A stretch of DNA of 64,000 nucleotides, taken from contig JALHPZ010000003.1 in assembly GCA_022842245.1 (NCBI GenBank), positions 90,156-154,155 of the forward strand, written 5' to 3'. A program made the position numbers and the translations under genes. Source of the stretch: Gemmataceae bacterium. Lineage in GTDB: Bacteria > Planctomycetota > Planctomycetia > Gemmatales > Gemmataceae. The notes beneath the pieces are model-generated. The model saw nothing but the letters and a program-made list of their open reading frames with translations. It ran no database searches and was not told the origin of the DNA. Positions 41,623 through 50,399 of the stretch are shown piece after piece (the stretch's first letter is position 1; each line of letters opens with the position of its first letter).

Positions 41623-42576
41623 ATGGCGTTGACTCTTGAACAATACGCGACGAACTACCTGCCAACGCGCGGGTTGCCGTGGCCGCTCGCGCCGAAGATC
41701 GAACCCAAGAAAAAGGTTCACGCCCACGTTGCGCCCATGCCCATCAAGGCCGTCTTCTGGACGGCGTATGGCACGCTGCTCAACATCCTGCAGGGCGAAC
41801 TTCTCTTCGAGCATCCGCAATCGTTCGTGACGGACAACGCGCTGGACAAGACGATCAAAGAGTTCAACATGTGGAACTCGATGAGCCGCAAGCCCGGCGC
41901 GCCGGCCGAACAGATGCGGGACTATTTCACCAAGGCCCTGACGACGCTGCGGATGGTGGGCCACGGGGCCGAGAAGCATCCCGAAGTGCAAGCCGAGAAG
42001 GTGTGGGAGGACATCGTCAAGAAACTCCTCCAGAAGGAATACAAGTTCGATGTGAACCTGTTCGGGGCGATGAACGAGTTCACGAAGAAGATCGCCTACT
42101 TCTATCACGCGAGTATCCAGGGCGTGGCGGCTTACCCCGGCGCGGCGGACGCCGTGCGGCTGCTCGCGGATCGCGGCGTCGTTTCCGGCCTGCTTGCCGA
42201 CGGGCAGTGTTTCACCCCGGCCCAGATCCACAAGGCGTTCCGCGAAGACGATCCCGCCTTCGACGTGAATGCCTTCTTCCCGTTGAATGTCCGATTGATC
42301 TCGAGCGAGTTGCACGCCCGGAAGCCTTCGGACACGATCTTCAAGGCGGCGGTCGCGGCGGCGGCGGCCCGGGGTTGGAAACCGGAACAGGTCCTGCATG
42401 TCGGCTCGAGCGTTGTGCGCGACATCGCTCCCGCCAAGCGGCACGGTTTCCGCACGGCGCTCTTCGCCGGAGACAAGAATTCCCTGGTGGCGACGGCCGA
42501 CCACCTCAAGGAACCGGAGTTCCGACCGGACGCCTTGCTCGCCGAACTCACGCAAGTACTCGATATTGTGGCGTAG
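41623..42576 (+). CDS. HAD-like protein without the nucleophilic Asp
   Basis: A 317-residue HAD-superfamily protein. Motif I reads IKAVFWTAYGTLL: where the haloacid-dehalogenase-like families have an Asp (as in VFFDAYGTL) there is Thr47. Motif III Lys is present (HARKPSDTIFKAAV) and motif IV is altered (LHVGSSVVRDIAPAKRHG, with Ser for the first Asp of GDS). A long helical cap lies between residues 60 and 180. The protein is therefore likely catalytically dead as a phosphatase and may bind ligand or serve as a scaffold. It is followed after 14 bp by fabZ-like. ATG 41623; binding site weak. Confidence 0.75.
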   Translation: MALTLEQYATNYLPTRGLPWPLAPKIEPKKKVHAHVAPMPIKAVFWTAYGTLLNILQGELLFEHPQSFVTDNALDKTIKEFNMWNSMSRKPGAPAEQMRDYFTKALTTLRMVGHGAEKHPEVQAEKVWEDIVKKLLQKEYKFDVNLFGAMNEFTKKIAYFYHASIQGVAAYPGAADAVRLLADRGVVSGLLADGQCFTPAQIHKAFREDDPAFDVNAFFPLNVRLISSELHARKPSDTIFKAAVAAAAARGWKPEQVLHVGSSVVRDIAPAKRHGFRTALFAGDKNSLVATADHLKEPEFRPDALLAELTQVLDIVA

Positions 42577-42590
42577 ATGGAGGTCCACCC

Positions 42591-43112
42591 ATGCCTGCGG
42601 ACGACGCGCCCGTCGATCTGGACGCGCTCGATTTTTCCAAGCTGTATGCCGACCGGAGTCGAATCGAGGAGGTCAACGCCCAACGCGGCGACATGGTGAT
42701 GCTGACCGGCGTCGTCATGGTCGATCCCACCCGGCACCTCGTCGTCGGCTATAAGGACGTGCTCGCCGACGAATTCTGGACGAAGGGGCATTTCCCCCGA
42801 TATCCGGTCATGCCCGGCGTATTGCTCTGCGAGACGGCGGCACAACTCACCAGCTTCTACGTCTACGATCAAAAGGTCGTCTCGGCGGAGCGGCTCGTCG
42901 GCCTCGGCGGCATCGACAAGGCGCGATTCCGCCAGCCCGTCAAGCCGGGGCACCGGTTGGTCGTCGTCGGCCGCGGCCGGCGCGTCGGACGGGTCGGCAC
43001 GCAGTTCGACGTCGTCGGCCACGTGCGCGAAAACGGCCAATACGTCGAGGCGTTCTCGGCCTCGATCCTCGGCATCAACATCGGCGAGTGGAAGGATCTC
43101 GAGCGTGCGTAA
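42591..43112 (+). CDS. 3-hydroxyacyl-ACP dehydratase FabZ-like
   Basis: A 173-residue hot-dog fold protein. It shows GHFPRYPVMPGVLLCETAAQ with the catalytic His and Glu of FabZ, YKDVLADEFWTKG before it, and the family's FRQPVKPGHRLVVVGRG and SASILGI at the C-terminal end. FabZ dehydrates 3-hydroxyacyl-ACP in fatty acid synthesis; with an N-terminal extension of about 35 residues (MPADDAPVDLDALDFSKLYA), this may instead be a paralogue acting on other acyl chains, so no symbol is given. TGGAGG at 42578 serves ATG 42591. Its last 8 bp overlap trmB. Confidence 0.9.
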   Translation: MPADDAPVDLDALDFSKLYADRSRIEEVNAQRGDMVMLTGVVMVDPTRHLVVGYKDVLADEFWTKGHFPRYPVMPGVLLCETAAQLTSFYVYDQKVVSAERLVGLGGIDKARFRQPVKPGHRLVVVGRGRRVGRVGTQFDVVGHVRENGQYVEAFSASILGINIGEWKDLERA

Positions 43113-43800
43113 GCCGCGGAAGTTATCGAACGAAGACTTGGCGCCCTACGTCTGGGAACTTCCGAAGGAACTCCACGCCCGTTGGGGCGACCCCGAGCGC
43201 GCCGGCGCAGCCATCGAACCCGTCGGACCGATCGACTGGACCGAACTCTTCGGCAACGCGAACCCCGTCGAGATCGAAGTCGGTTTCGGCAAGGGACTGT
43301 TCCTCGTCACGAACGGAACGGCACACCCCGAACGCAACTACTTCGGCATCGAAATCGTCCGCAAGTATCAACTCTACGCCGCGTCCCGGATCGCCGGCCG
43401 CGGCCTCCGCAACGTGAAGACCTGTTGTGCCGATGCGAAACTCGTGTTGCGCCGGTTCGTGCCGCCCGGGAGCGTGTCGGCCATCCACGTCTTCTTCCCC
43501 GATCCGTGGTGGAAATCCCGTCACAAGAAACGGCTGCTCTTCACGCCCGAGTTCGCCGAACTCGTGAGCGCGGCCCTCGTGGCCGGCGGACGGTTGCATT
43601 TCGTCACGGACGTCGCCGATTATTTCGAATGGGTCATGGGTACGCTGGCGGCCGTGCCCGCCTTCCGACGGTTGCCGAACCCCGAGGAGAACGCGCCGTC
43701 GCACAGCATGGACTACCTCACGAACTTCGAGCGCAAGTTCCGACAGGAAGGGCGGCCGATCCATCGGTCCCTCTTCGAGAAAGTCCAGGCGGTTCCGTGA
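43105..43800 (+). CDS. trmB: tRNA (guanine-N7-)-methyltransferase
   Basis: A 231-residue SAM-dependent enzyme that methylates G46 in the variable loop of tRNA. Motifs: PVEIEVGFGKGLFLV (SAM motif I), ERNYFGIEIVRKYQLYAA, AIHVFFPDPWWKSRHKKR (the TrmB hallmark) and TNFERKFRQEGRPIHR at the C-terminus. The start is GTG 43105, inside the 3' end of the FabZ-like gene. The N-terminal 55 residues are longer than in E. coli TrmB and less conserved. Its stop overlaps the start GTG of the next gene. Confidence 0.95.
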   Translation: MRKPRKLSNEDLAPYVWELPKELHARWGDPERAGAAIEPVGPIDWTELFGNANPVEIEVGFGKGLFLVTNGTAHPERNYFGIEIVRKYQLYAASRIAGRGLRNVKTCCADAKLVLRRFVPPGSVSAIHVFFPDPWWKSRHKKRLLFTPEFAELVSAALVAGGRLHFVTDVADYFEWVMGTLAAVPAFRRLPNPEENAPSHSMDYLTNFERKFRQEGRPIHRSLFEKVQAVP

Positions 43801-45317
43801 TCGCCTTCGTCCGCCGTATCGGGCCGGTTCCTCCCGTTTTTCTGGGGATCTGGCTGCTCCTGCTGATTGGCGGACGCGAGAAGTTCCTTCGCGATCCCGG
43901 CATGTTCTGGCATACGACGGTCGGCGAGAAGTTGCTCGCCGATGGGTTCTTCACCGGGGATCCGTTCTCGTTCACGCGCCCCGGCGCGAGGTGGGTTCCC
44001 CACCAGTGGCTTGGCGAAGTCGGTATGGCTCTCGCCCACCGGGTCGCGGGGTTTGATACCTACCTGCTCCTGGCGTCCGCGCTGCTCGCCGCGCTCTTCA
44101 CCTGGCTCGCGACCCGCCTGATACGCACCGGATTACACCCGATGGCGGCGGTGCTCGTCGTGCTCGCGGCGCTCGCCACCGGTGCCTTGCAGTTCCACGT
44201 TCGGCCCCTCTTGCTCACGCTGGTGCTCACGGCCGTCGTCATGGTCCTGCTTTGTTCCTACGAAGCCGGTCGCATTCCCCGACAGCGGCTCTGGTGGCTG
44301 GTCCCGGCGTTCGTCGTCTGGTCGAATACCCACGGCGGCGTGATCGCCGGGTTCGTCCTGCTGTTCGCCGCGTGGACTGGATGGACCTTGGCGCGCGTCG
44401 TGGGTTGGCCCACGCCGTTCCAATCCCATCGCGCGGCCGGCCCGTTTCTGCTGTTGGTCCTGGCCTGCGCGGCGACGGCGTTCGCCAACCCTTACGGTTG
44501 GGAAATCCCCCGCGCGTGGCTGATGATCATGCGTGGACCGAAGTTGTCCGGTCTCATCGAAGAGCACAAACGGCTGGATCCGACCGAGGCGACCTCCTGG
44601 CCGCTCTTCGCGTTCGCCGGCCTGTACCTGTTCGTCCTTGCCGGACTGCGAGAACGGCCACGCGTCGTCTGGCTGTTGCCGCTGCTCTGGTTGATGCAGT
44701 CGTTCTTCCGGGTCCGGCACGCGCCGTTGTTCGCGCTCGCCGCGATGGTCGCGATGACGGATTGCTGGCCGCGCACCCGCTGGGCCGCGTGGCTCGCCGC
44801 GCACCGACCGGACCTGCAAGCGCCCTCGTCGCCGCGAAGCCCCTACTGGGCCTGGTGCGTGCCGCTGGCAATGGTCCTCATCGTTGCCGGTCTTCAGGCT
44901 GGCGGTTTGCGCGTTCCAATCGTCGGTGCCGGCTGGGCCGGATTCCAGCGCGATCGCTGGCCGGTCGAACTCGTTCCGGTGCTGAAGCAGTACGAACCCC
45001 GGGCCGGTGAACCGAATCGGCTGTTCAATACCTGCTTGCTTGGCGGCTTCGCGATCTATCATGTGCCGGGGTTCAAGATCTTCATCGACGATCGGGTCGA
45101 ACTCTACGGCGAGGACTTCTACGAGGAGAACATCCTCGCCAACACGCCGGCGGACGCCGGGCCGGCGCTCGACCGCTGGCAGCGCGAGTATGGCGAGTTC
45201 AACTTCGCGCTGGTCGAGGTGAAGAGCGCGTTCGCGGCCGAACTCCGCCGCCGCTCCGATCGTTGGGAGATCCTCGGCGAAGACGCGGCGGCCGTCTTTT
45301 TTCGTCGGAGACCCTGA
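43797..45317 (+). CDS. Polytopic membrane protein, glycosyltransferase-like
   Basis: A 506-residue integral membrane protein with about ten hydrophobic segments between residues 10 and 390 and a C-terminal soluble domain (about 400-506). The first loop (FWHTTVGEKLLADGFFTGDPFSFTRPG, then WVPHQWLGEV) carries the acidic and aromatic residues typical of GT-C-type mannosyl-/arabinosyltransferases of the outer-membrane or cell wall, and IFIDDRVELYGEDFYEE is a motif found near the end of such planctomycete proteins. The exact reaction is unknown. GTG 43797 overlaps the trmB TGA. Confidence 0.7.
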   Translation: MIAFVRRIGPVPPVFLGIWLLLLIGGREKFLRDPGMFWHTTVGEKLLADGFFTGDPFSFTRPGARWVPHQWLGEVGMALAHRVAGFDTYLLLASALLAALFTWLATRLIRTGLHPMAAVLVVLAALATGALQFHVRPLLLTLVLTAVVMVLLCSYEAGRIPRQRLWWLVPAFVVWSNTHGGVIAGFVLLFAAWTGWTLARVVGWPTPFQSHRAAGPFLLLVLACAATAFANPYGWEIPRAWLMIMRGPKLSGLIEEHKRLDPTEATSWPLFAFAGLYLFVLAGLRERPRVVWLLPLLWLMQSFFRVRHAPLFALAAMVAMTDCWPRTRWAAWLAAHRPDLQAPSSPRSPYWAWCVPLAMVLIVAGLQAGGLRVPIVGAGWAGFQRDRWPVELVPVLKQYEPRAGEPNRLFNTCLLGGFAIYHVPGFKIFIDDRVELYGEDFYEENILANTPADAGPALDRWQREYGEFNFALVEVKSAFAAELRRRSDRWEILGEDAAAVFFRRRP

Positions 45318-46210
45318 CCGTGCGCGTCCCCGTGAATGTCGTGACCGGTTTTCTCGGCGTCGGCAAGACGACCGCGATCCTGGACCTGATCGCCCGCAAG
45401 ACGCAGGGCGAACGCTGGGCCGTGCTCGTGAACGAGTACGGGGATGTCGGTATCGACGGCACGATCCTCGAAAGCCACGGGGTCGCGGTCCGCGAGGTGG
45501 CCGGCGGTTGCGTCTGTTGTGCCACCGCGCCGTATCTGCAAGTCGCTCTCCATTTGCTCATGGTGGAAGTGAAGCCCGACCGGATCATCATCGAAACGAC
45601 CGGTCTCGGCCACCCGGCGCAGTTGATCGAGAAACTTCGCCGGCACTATGCCGACCGACTCGACGTGTGCGCGACGATCGCCTTCGTCTCGCCGGAGGAT
45701 TTTCTCGCGCCCGGCATGCTCGAGAATCCGATCTTCCGGGAACAGGTGGATGTCGCCGACGTGCTCGTGCTGAACAAGCTGGATCTCGCGGAGCCGGGCA
45801 CGGTCGCGGTGTTCCAGACCTGGGCGAACGGACTCGATCCCGCCAAGGCACTCATCGCCGCGACTCAATCGGGTCGACTCGAGCGCGAATGGCTCGACCT
45901 GGTCCCGGTGGACGAACAACTCCTTTTCGCGGCAACCGTTTCGAACGAACCGTACCACTCCGTCGGCTTGGTGTTTTCCGACGAGCTTCGATTTGACAGT
46001 GATCGCCTGCTGGCGGTGTTCGGGGCGATGGAATCGGTCGCCCGAATGAAGGGCGTGTTTCGAACCGGGGACGGTGCGGTGGCGATTCAGCGCGTCGGCG
46101 GATCGACCACGATGGAACCGCTGCCCAGGGATTGCGGGAACCGCTTGCAGGTGTTTGGCGTGGAGATGCCGGACCGCGCCGCGATCGAACGTGCCGTGGT
46201 CGCGTGCGCG

Positions 46211-47086
<876 letters not shown>

Positions 47087-47203
47087 GGTCCAGTCCCTGC
47101 CCGGTGACACCTCAGTATGCGAGGACTATCCTATTTCGGCGCACGGGCTTTCTGGCCGCGATTCGCCCATAATCTAATGGAACGACTTCCCGCGGAGATT
47201 CCC

Positions 47204-48238
47204 ATGCTGCCGATGACGCTTGCTCTTGTCCTGATTTCACCGGGTGCCGATCCCGCCGATTGGCGCGCCGAAGAATCGCGATACCTCACCAACATCCGCC
47301 AGGTCACGCGCGACTTCGTGCGGGCGGGCGAGGGTTACTTCTCCCCGGACGGCAAGCGGATCATTTACCAGGCCGAAGAAAAGGGAACCGGCAACCCGTT
47401 CTACCAGATGTTCGTGCAGGAACTCGACACGGGACGCTTCCGCCGGGTCAGCCCCGGGAACGGCCGCACGACGTGCGGCTACTTCCACCCCGACGGCAAG
47501 CGGATCATCTTCGCCAGCAGCCACGAGGACCCGAATACGGACAAGCACCAGATCGCGGAGTACCAGCAGCGCGAGGCGGACGCGAAGGCCGGCATCCGCC
47601 GCCGGTACTCGTGGGATTTCGATCCGTTCATGAAGATCTACGAATCCGACATCGACGGCGAGAACCGCAAGTGCCTGACGCCGAACGCGAAGGTCTACAC
47701 TGCCGAGGGGAGCTACTCCCGCGACGGAAAGAAGATCGTCTACAGCTCGGGTTCGTCCGGGAACGCGGAGTTGTTCATCATGAACGCCGACGGTACCGGG
47801 GCGAAGCAACTCACGAACGCACCGAAATGCTATAACGGCGGGCCGTTCTTCAGCCCCGACGGTTCGAAAGTGATCTTCCGTTCGGACCGCAAGGAGAAGG
47901 AGCGTCTGCAACTCTACGTCATCAACTCCGATGGCACGGGCGAGAAAGCGCTGACGGATAACGAAAAGTGGGTCTACTGGGCACCCTACTGGCACTCGGA
48001 CGGTAAGCACATCATCTACACGGCCGCCGACCACTCGGACGAGACGAAGCGGCCGAATTACGACTTGTACTGGATGAATCTCGCGACCGGGAAGACGACG
48101 CGCATCACTCATGCGCCCGGGCAGGACGTTCTGCCGGTGTTCAGTCCGGACGGGAAACAACTGATGTGGACGAGCAGCCGGGACGGCCGCTCGCCGACGC
48201 AACTCTGGATCGCGGATTTTGCCGCGCCGAAGGATTGA
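47204..48238 (+). CDS. TolB-like beta-propeller protein (PD40 repeats)
   Basis: A 344-residue exported protein with at least six PD40/WD40-like repeats: FSPDGKRIIYQAEE, FHPDGKRIIFASSH, YSRDGKKIVYSSGS, FSPDGSKVIFRSDR, WHSDGKHIIYTAAD and FSPDGKQLMWTSSR. A short hydrophobic N-terminus (MLPMTLALVLISPGA) acts as a signal. Such propellers act as scaffolds in the envelope or in the Tol-Pal system; no Tol genes are near. ATG 47204 has GGAG upstream; a further in-frame ATG at 47177 gives a longer leader. It is nearly adjacent to the convergent gene at 48245. Confidence 0.9.
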   Translation: MLPMTLALVLISPGADPADWRAEESRYLTNIRQVTRDFVRAGEGYFSPDGKRIIYQAEEKGTGNPFYQMFVQELDTGRFRRVSPGNGRTTCGYFHPDGKRIIFASSHEDPNTDKHQIAEYQQREADAKAGIRRRYSWDFDPFMKIYESDIDGENRKCLTPNAKVYTAEGSYSRDGKKIVYSSGSSGNAELFIMNADGTGAKQLTNAPKCYNGGPFFSPDGSKVIFRSDRKEKERLQLYVINSDGTGEKALTDNEKWVYWAPYWHSDGKHIIYTAADHSDETKRPNYDLYWMNLATGKTTRITHAPGQDVLPVFSPDGKQLMWTSSRDGRSPTQLWIADFAAPKD

Positions 48239-48244
48239 ACGCGA

Positions 48245-48781
48245 TCAGAGGACGATGCGGCCGTTCGGTTTGTCGGCCGCTTCCTCCCATTCGCGGCGAA
48301 CTTCCCGAAGCCCGGTCGCGCACAATTCGAACTGTTCGCTCAGCCGCTTGAGCACGGGGACTTCCTCGTGCCCGGCGACATCGTCGCACTGGCTGGCGAT
48401 CAGGTACGACCGTTTACCGCAGGTCGTGTAGTTCATGACCGCGCTGGGGCCCCAGGACTCGCTGCGGCGTTCAAGCGTCTCCGGGAAGAGTCCGGTCCAG
48501 AACAGGCTGACATCGCCGATGTGGCGGAAGTATTCGCGACGGGTGCGTCCACCTTCGGGCAGGGTGTTCGCCTCCTGGAGCATGGCGGCGAGTTCGGTGA
48601 TCGGTTGACCGCCCGCGTCGCGCAGGCGATAGATCGCATCGCGATGGACGAACCGGGCAAGCAGCGCGGACAGGTAATCGACGAGGGACGGATCGGCGAT
48701 CCCGAAGCGGGTGAAGAACGTCTGTTCCGTGCATCCGGCGAACAGACGGTGCAGAGGATGTTCCGGTGTCGGATCCCACAT
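48245..48781 (-). CDS. Hypothetical protein, 178 aa
   Basis: A 178-residue soluble protein. It begins WDPTPEHPLHRLFAGCTEQTF, and its middle (LVDYLSALLARFVHRDAI, ELAAMLQEANTL, HIGDVSLFWTGLFPETLERR) is helical; CGKRSYLIASQCDDVAGHEE and the C-terminal helix (LKRLSEQFELCATGLREVRR) complete it. The 'HIGDVSLFWTGLFPE' stretch recurs in planctomycete proteins of unknown role. ATG 48781 is backed by GGAGGG at the right distance; an extended frame to 48862 lies in non-coding AT-rich sequence. It has one of the best promoters in the window (48848-48876). Function unknown. Confidence 0.7.
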   Translation of the reverse strand: MWDPTPEHPLHRLFAGCTEQTFFTRFGIADPSLVDYLSALLARFVHRDAIYRLRDAGGQPITELAAMLQEANTLPEGGRTRREYFRHIGDVSLFWTGLFPETLERRSESWGPSAVMNYTTCGKRSYLIASQCDDVAGHEEVPVLKRLSEQFELCATGLREVRREWEEAADKPNGRIVL

Positions 48782-48847
48782 GGCGGTAGCCCTCCGAAAG
48801 CGGACGAATTGGGAGAGGGGACCGATTGATACTATTCTTGGCTCCGA

Positions 48848-48876
48848 TGTATACGAAATCAAGTTGAAATCGTCAA
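48848..48876 (-). promoter_or_regulatory. Strong sigma70-like promoter
   Basis: On the minus strand TTGACG (48876-48871) and TATACA (48853-48848) are exactly 17 bp apart, within a small AT-rich island directly downstream of the TolC gene. It drives the gene at 48245-48781 with a leader of about 60 nt. Confidence 0.7.
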
Positions 48877-48881
48877 GTATA

Positions 48882-50330
48882 TTATTTGTTTTTTCTGGGT
48901 TCCACTGTTGCCTCGGCGGATTCCGGCGGACGGCCGAGCGCCCGGTGAAGCCGGAACTGAGCGCGGTTATAGTCGGCGAGAGCGGACGCGTGGTCCGCGT
49001 TCGCCCCGGCGAACGATTGCACCGCGGCCACGACTTCCTGCGGCCGCACGACGAGCGTCACGAATTCACCGGCACGGCGAGTCTGGCCCATCCCGTCGAT
49101 CGATTTCCGGACGAGGTCGACGGCATCGCGGTAGGCCGGTTCGGCTTCCGCCAGCCGTTCGCGAGCGGCGGTCAGGTTGGCGTGCGCGGCCGTCACTTCC
49201 TGCGCGATCCGGTCCTGGACACGGAAGAGTTCGAGCGTCGCCATCTGGTGCTCGACCTTGCGCTCGCCGACGCGGGCGCGGTTGCCGAGACCGAGCGCGG
49301 AAAATTCCCAGAGCAGCTGGACGTCGATGTCGAAGCGGCTGCCGGTGTTGGAAATCCGTTCGTTCGGGCCGCCTCCGAATGCCGCATAGCCGAGGGAGCC
49401 GCTGGGGTTCGTCGCCGCGCTTCGGATCGCGAGGCTGGGGAGCAGCGGTCGGTGCTTCTCCTGTTTGAGCCGCGCCAGCGTGGCGCGCACGATAGCCTGG
49501 TGGCCGGCCAGTTCGGGCCGGCACTGCAACGCACGGGCGATCAGTGCGTCGAGCGGTTCGTTCGTCGGGGCGACGGTGATGGTCATGGTCGGCGGCTCGA
49601 CCGGCTCGACGACGACGCCGGCCGGCAAGCGAAGCAGGCGCGTCAGTTCCGCGCCCGCCAGTCTCCAGCGCTCGCGGGCGAGGCTCGTCGCTTGCCGGCG
49701 CCGCGCCAACTCGACCCGCGCCCGCGTGGCTTCTAGCGGCGGCGCGAGACCCTCCGCCAGAGCCTTGGCTTTCTGGGACAGTTCCTCCGCCTGGGCCTGC
49801 GCGAACAAGGCCCCCGCCAGTTCGGCGCGGGCTTCCTGCACGCCGAAGTACGCCTCCGCCACGGCGAGCGAAACATCGTTCACGGCCGCCTGGTAGAACG
49901 CGCTGCGTGCGAACAAGTCCTGTCGCGCCGCCAGCGGTGCGTAGATCGCCTCCGCGGACGACACCACGAGATTCGGACCGAACCCCGCCGCCGCGCTGCC
50001 CCGACTTGATCGGATAATCTCGCCGGCAAAGTTTTGTTGGCCCCCTTCGTGGCGGAAATAATCCGCACCCACTGTCAGGTTCGGCACCCAGAGAAGCTTC
50101 GCCTGCCGGTATTGCATCGCCGCAAGATCGACCTGTCGCGCCGCGTAGGCCACGTCGAGCGGATTGGCACCGGCGAGTTGCAAGGCGACGGGCAGGGAGA
50201 TAGGGTGGGCGCGGTCGTCGGCCGCGAGCGGCGGCGCAGCCAGCAGCAGGGCCGACGCGGTCGTTGGTTCGGCCGCCGTCGCGTGGCACGCAGCCAGGAA
50301 TACGATCGTGAAGATCGCAATCGGTCGCAT
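48882..50330 (-). CDS. TolC family outer membrane protein
   Basis: A 482-residue second TolC-type protein. The N-terminus (IAIFTIVFLAACHATA) fits a signal peptide, with a possible lipobox at LAAC. The OEP repeats show LPVALQLAGANPLDVAYAAR and MQYRQAKLLWVPNLTVG (repeat 1), DALIARALQCRPELAGHQA and ERLAEAEPAYRDAVDLV (repeat 2). No ABC or HlyD gene is near it, so the inner-membrane partner is elsewhere. It is unlike the TolC protein at 39071 in layout and length. Start ATG 50330. Confidence 0.88.
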   Translation of the reverse strand: MRPIAIFTIVFLAACHATAAEPTTASALLLAAPPLAADDRAHPISLPVALQLAGANPLDVAYAARQVDLAAMQYRQAKLLWVPNLTVGADYFRHEGGQQNFAGEIIRSSRGSAAAGFGPNLVVSSAEAIYAPLAARQDLFARSAFYQAAVNDVSLAVAEAYFGVQEARAELAGALFAQAQAEELSQKAKALAEGLAPPLEATRARVELARRRQATSLARERWRLAGAELTRLLRLPAGVVVEPVEPPTMTITVAPTNEPLDALIARALQCRPELAGHQAIVRATLARLKQEKHRPLLPSLAIRSAATNPSGSLGYAAFGGGPNERISNTGSRFDIDVQLLWEFSALGLGNRARVGERKVEHQMATLELFRVQDRIAQEVTAAHANLTAARERLAEAEPAYRDAVDLVRKSIDGMGQTRRAGEFVTLVVRPQEVVAAVQSFAGANADHASALADYNRAQFRLHRALGRPPESAEATVEPRKNK

Positions 50331-50340
50331 GATTTCTCCC

Positions 50341-50367
50341 CCGAATCGCGCAGATAGCCCGATTCGG
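50341..50367. other. Hairpin between the VWA gene start region and TolC gene
   Basis: CCGAATCG (50341-50348) and CGATTCGG (50360-50367) are exact inverted arms with an 11-nt loop, between the BatA/VWA stop (50400) and the TolC start (50330). It may be a terminator or leader hairpin; no T-tract. Confidence 0.3.
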
Positions 50368-50399
50368 GGATTCCGACAAGTTCAAACGGGCGGCCACGA

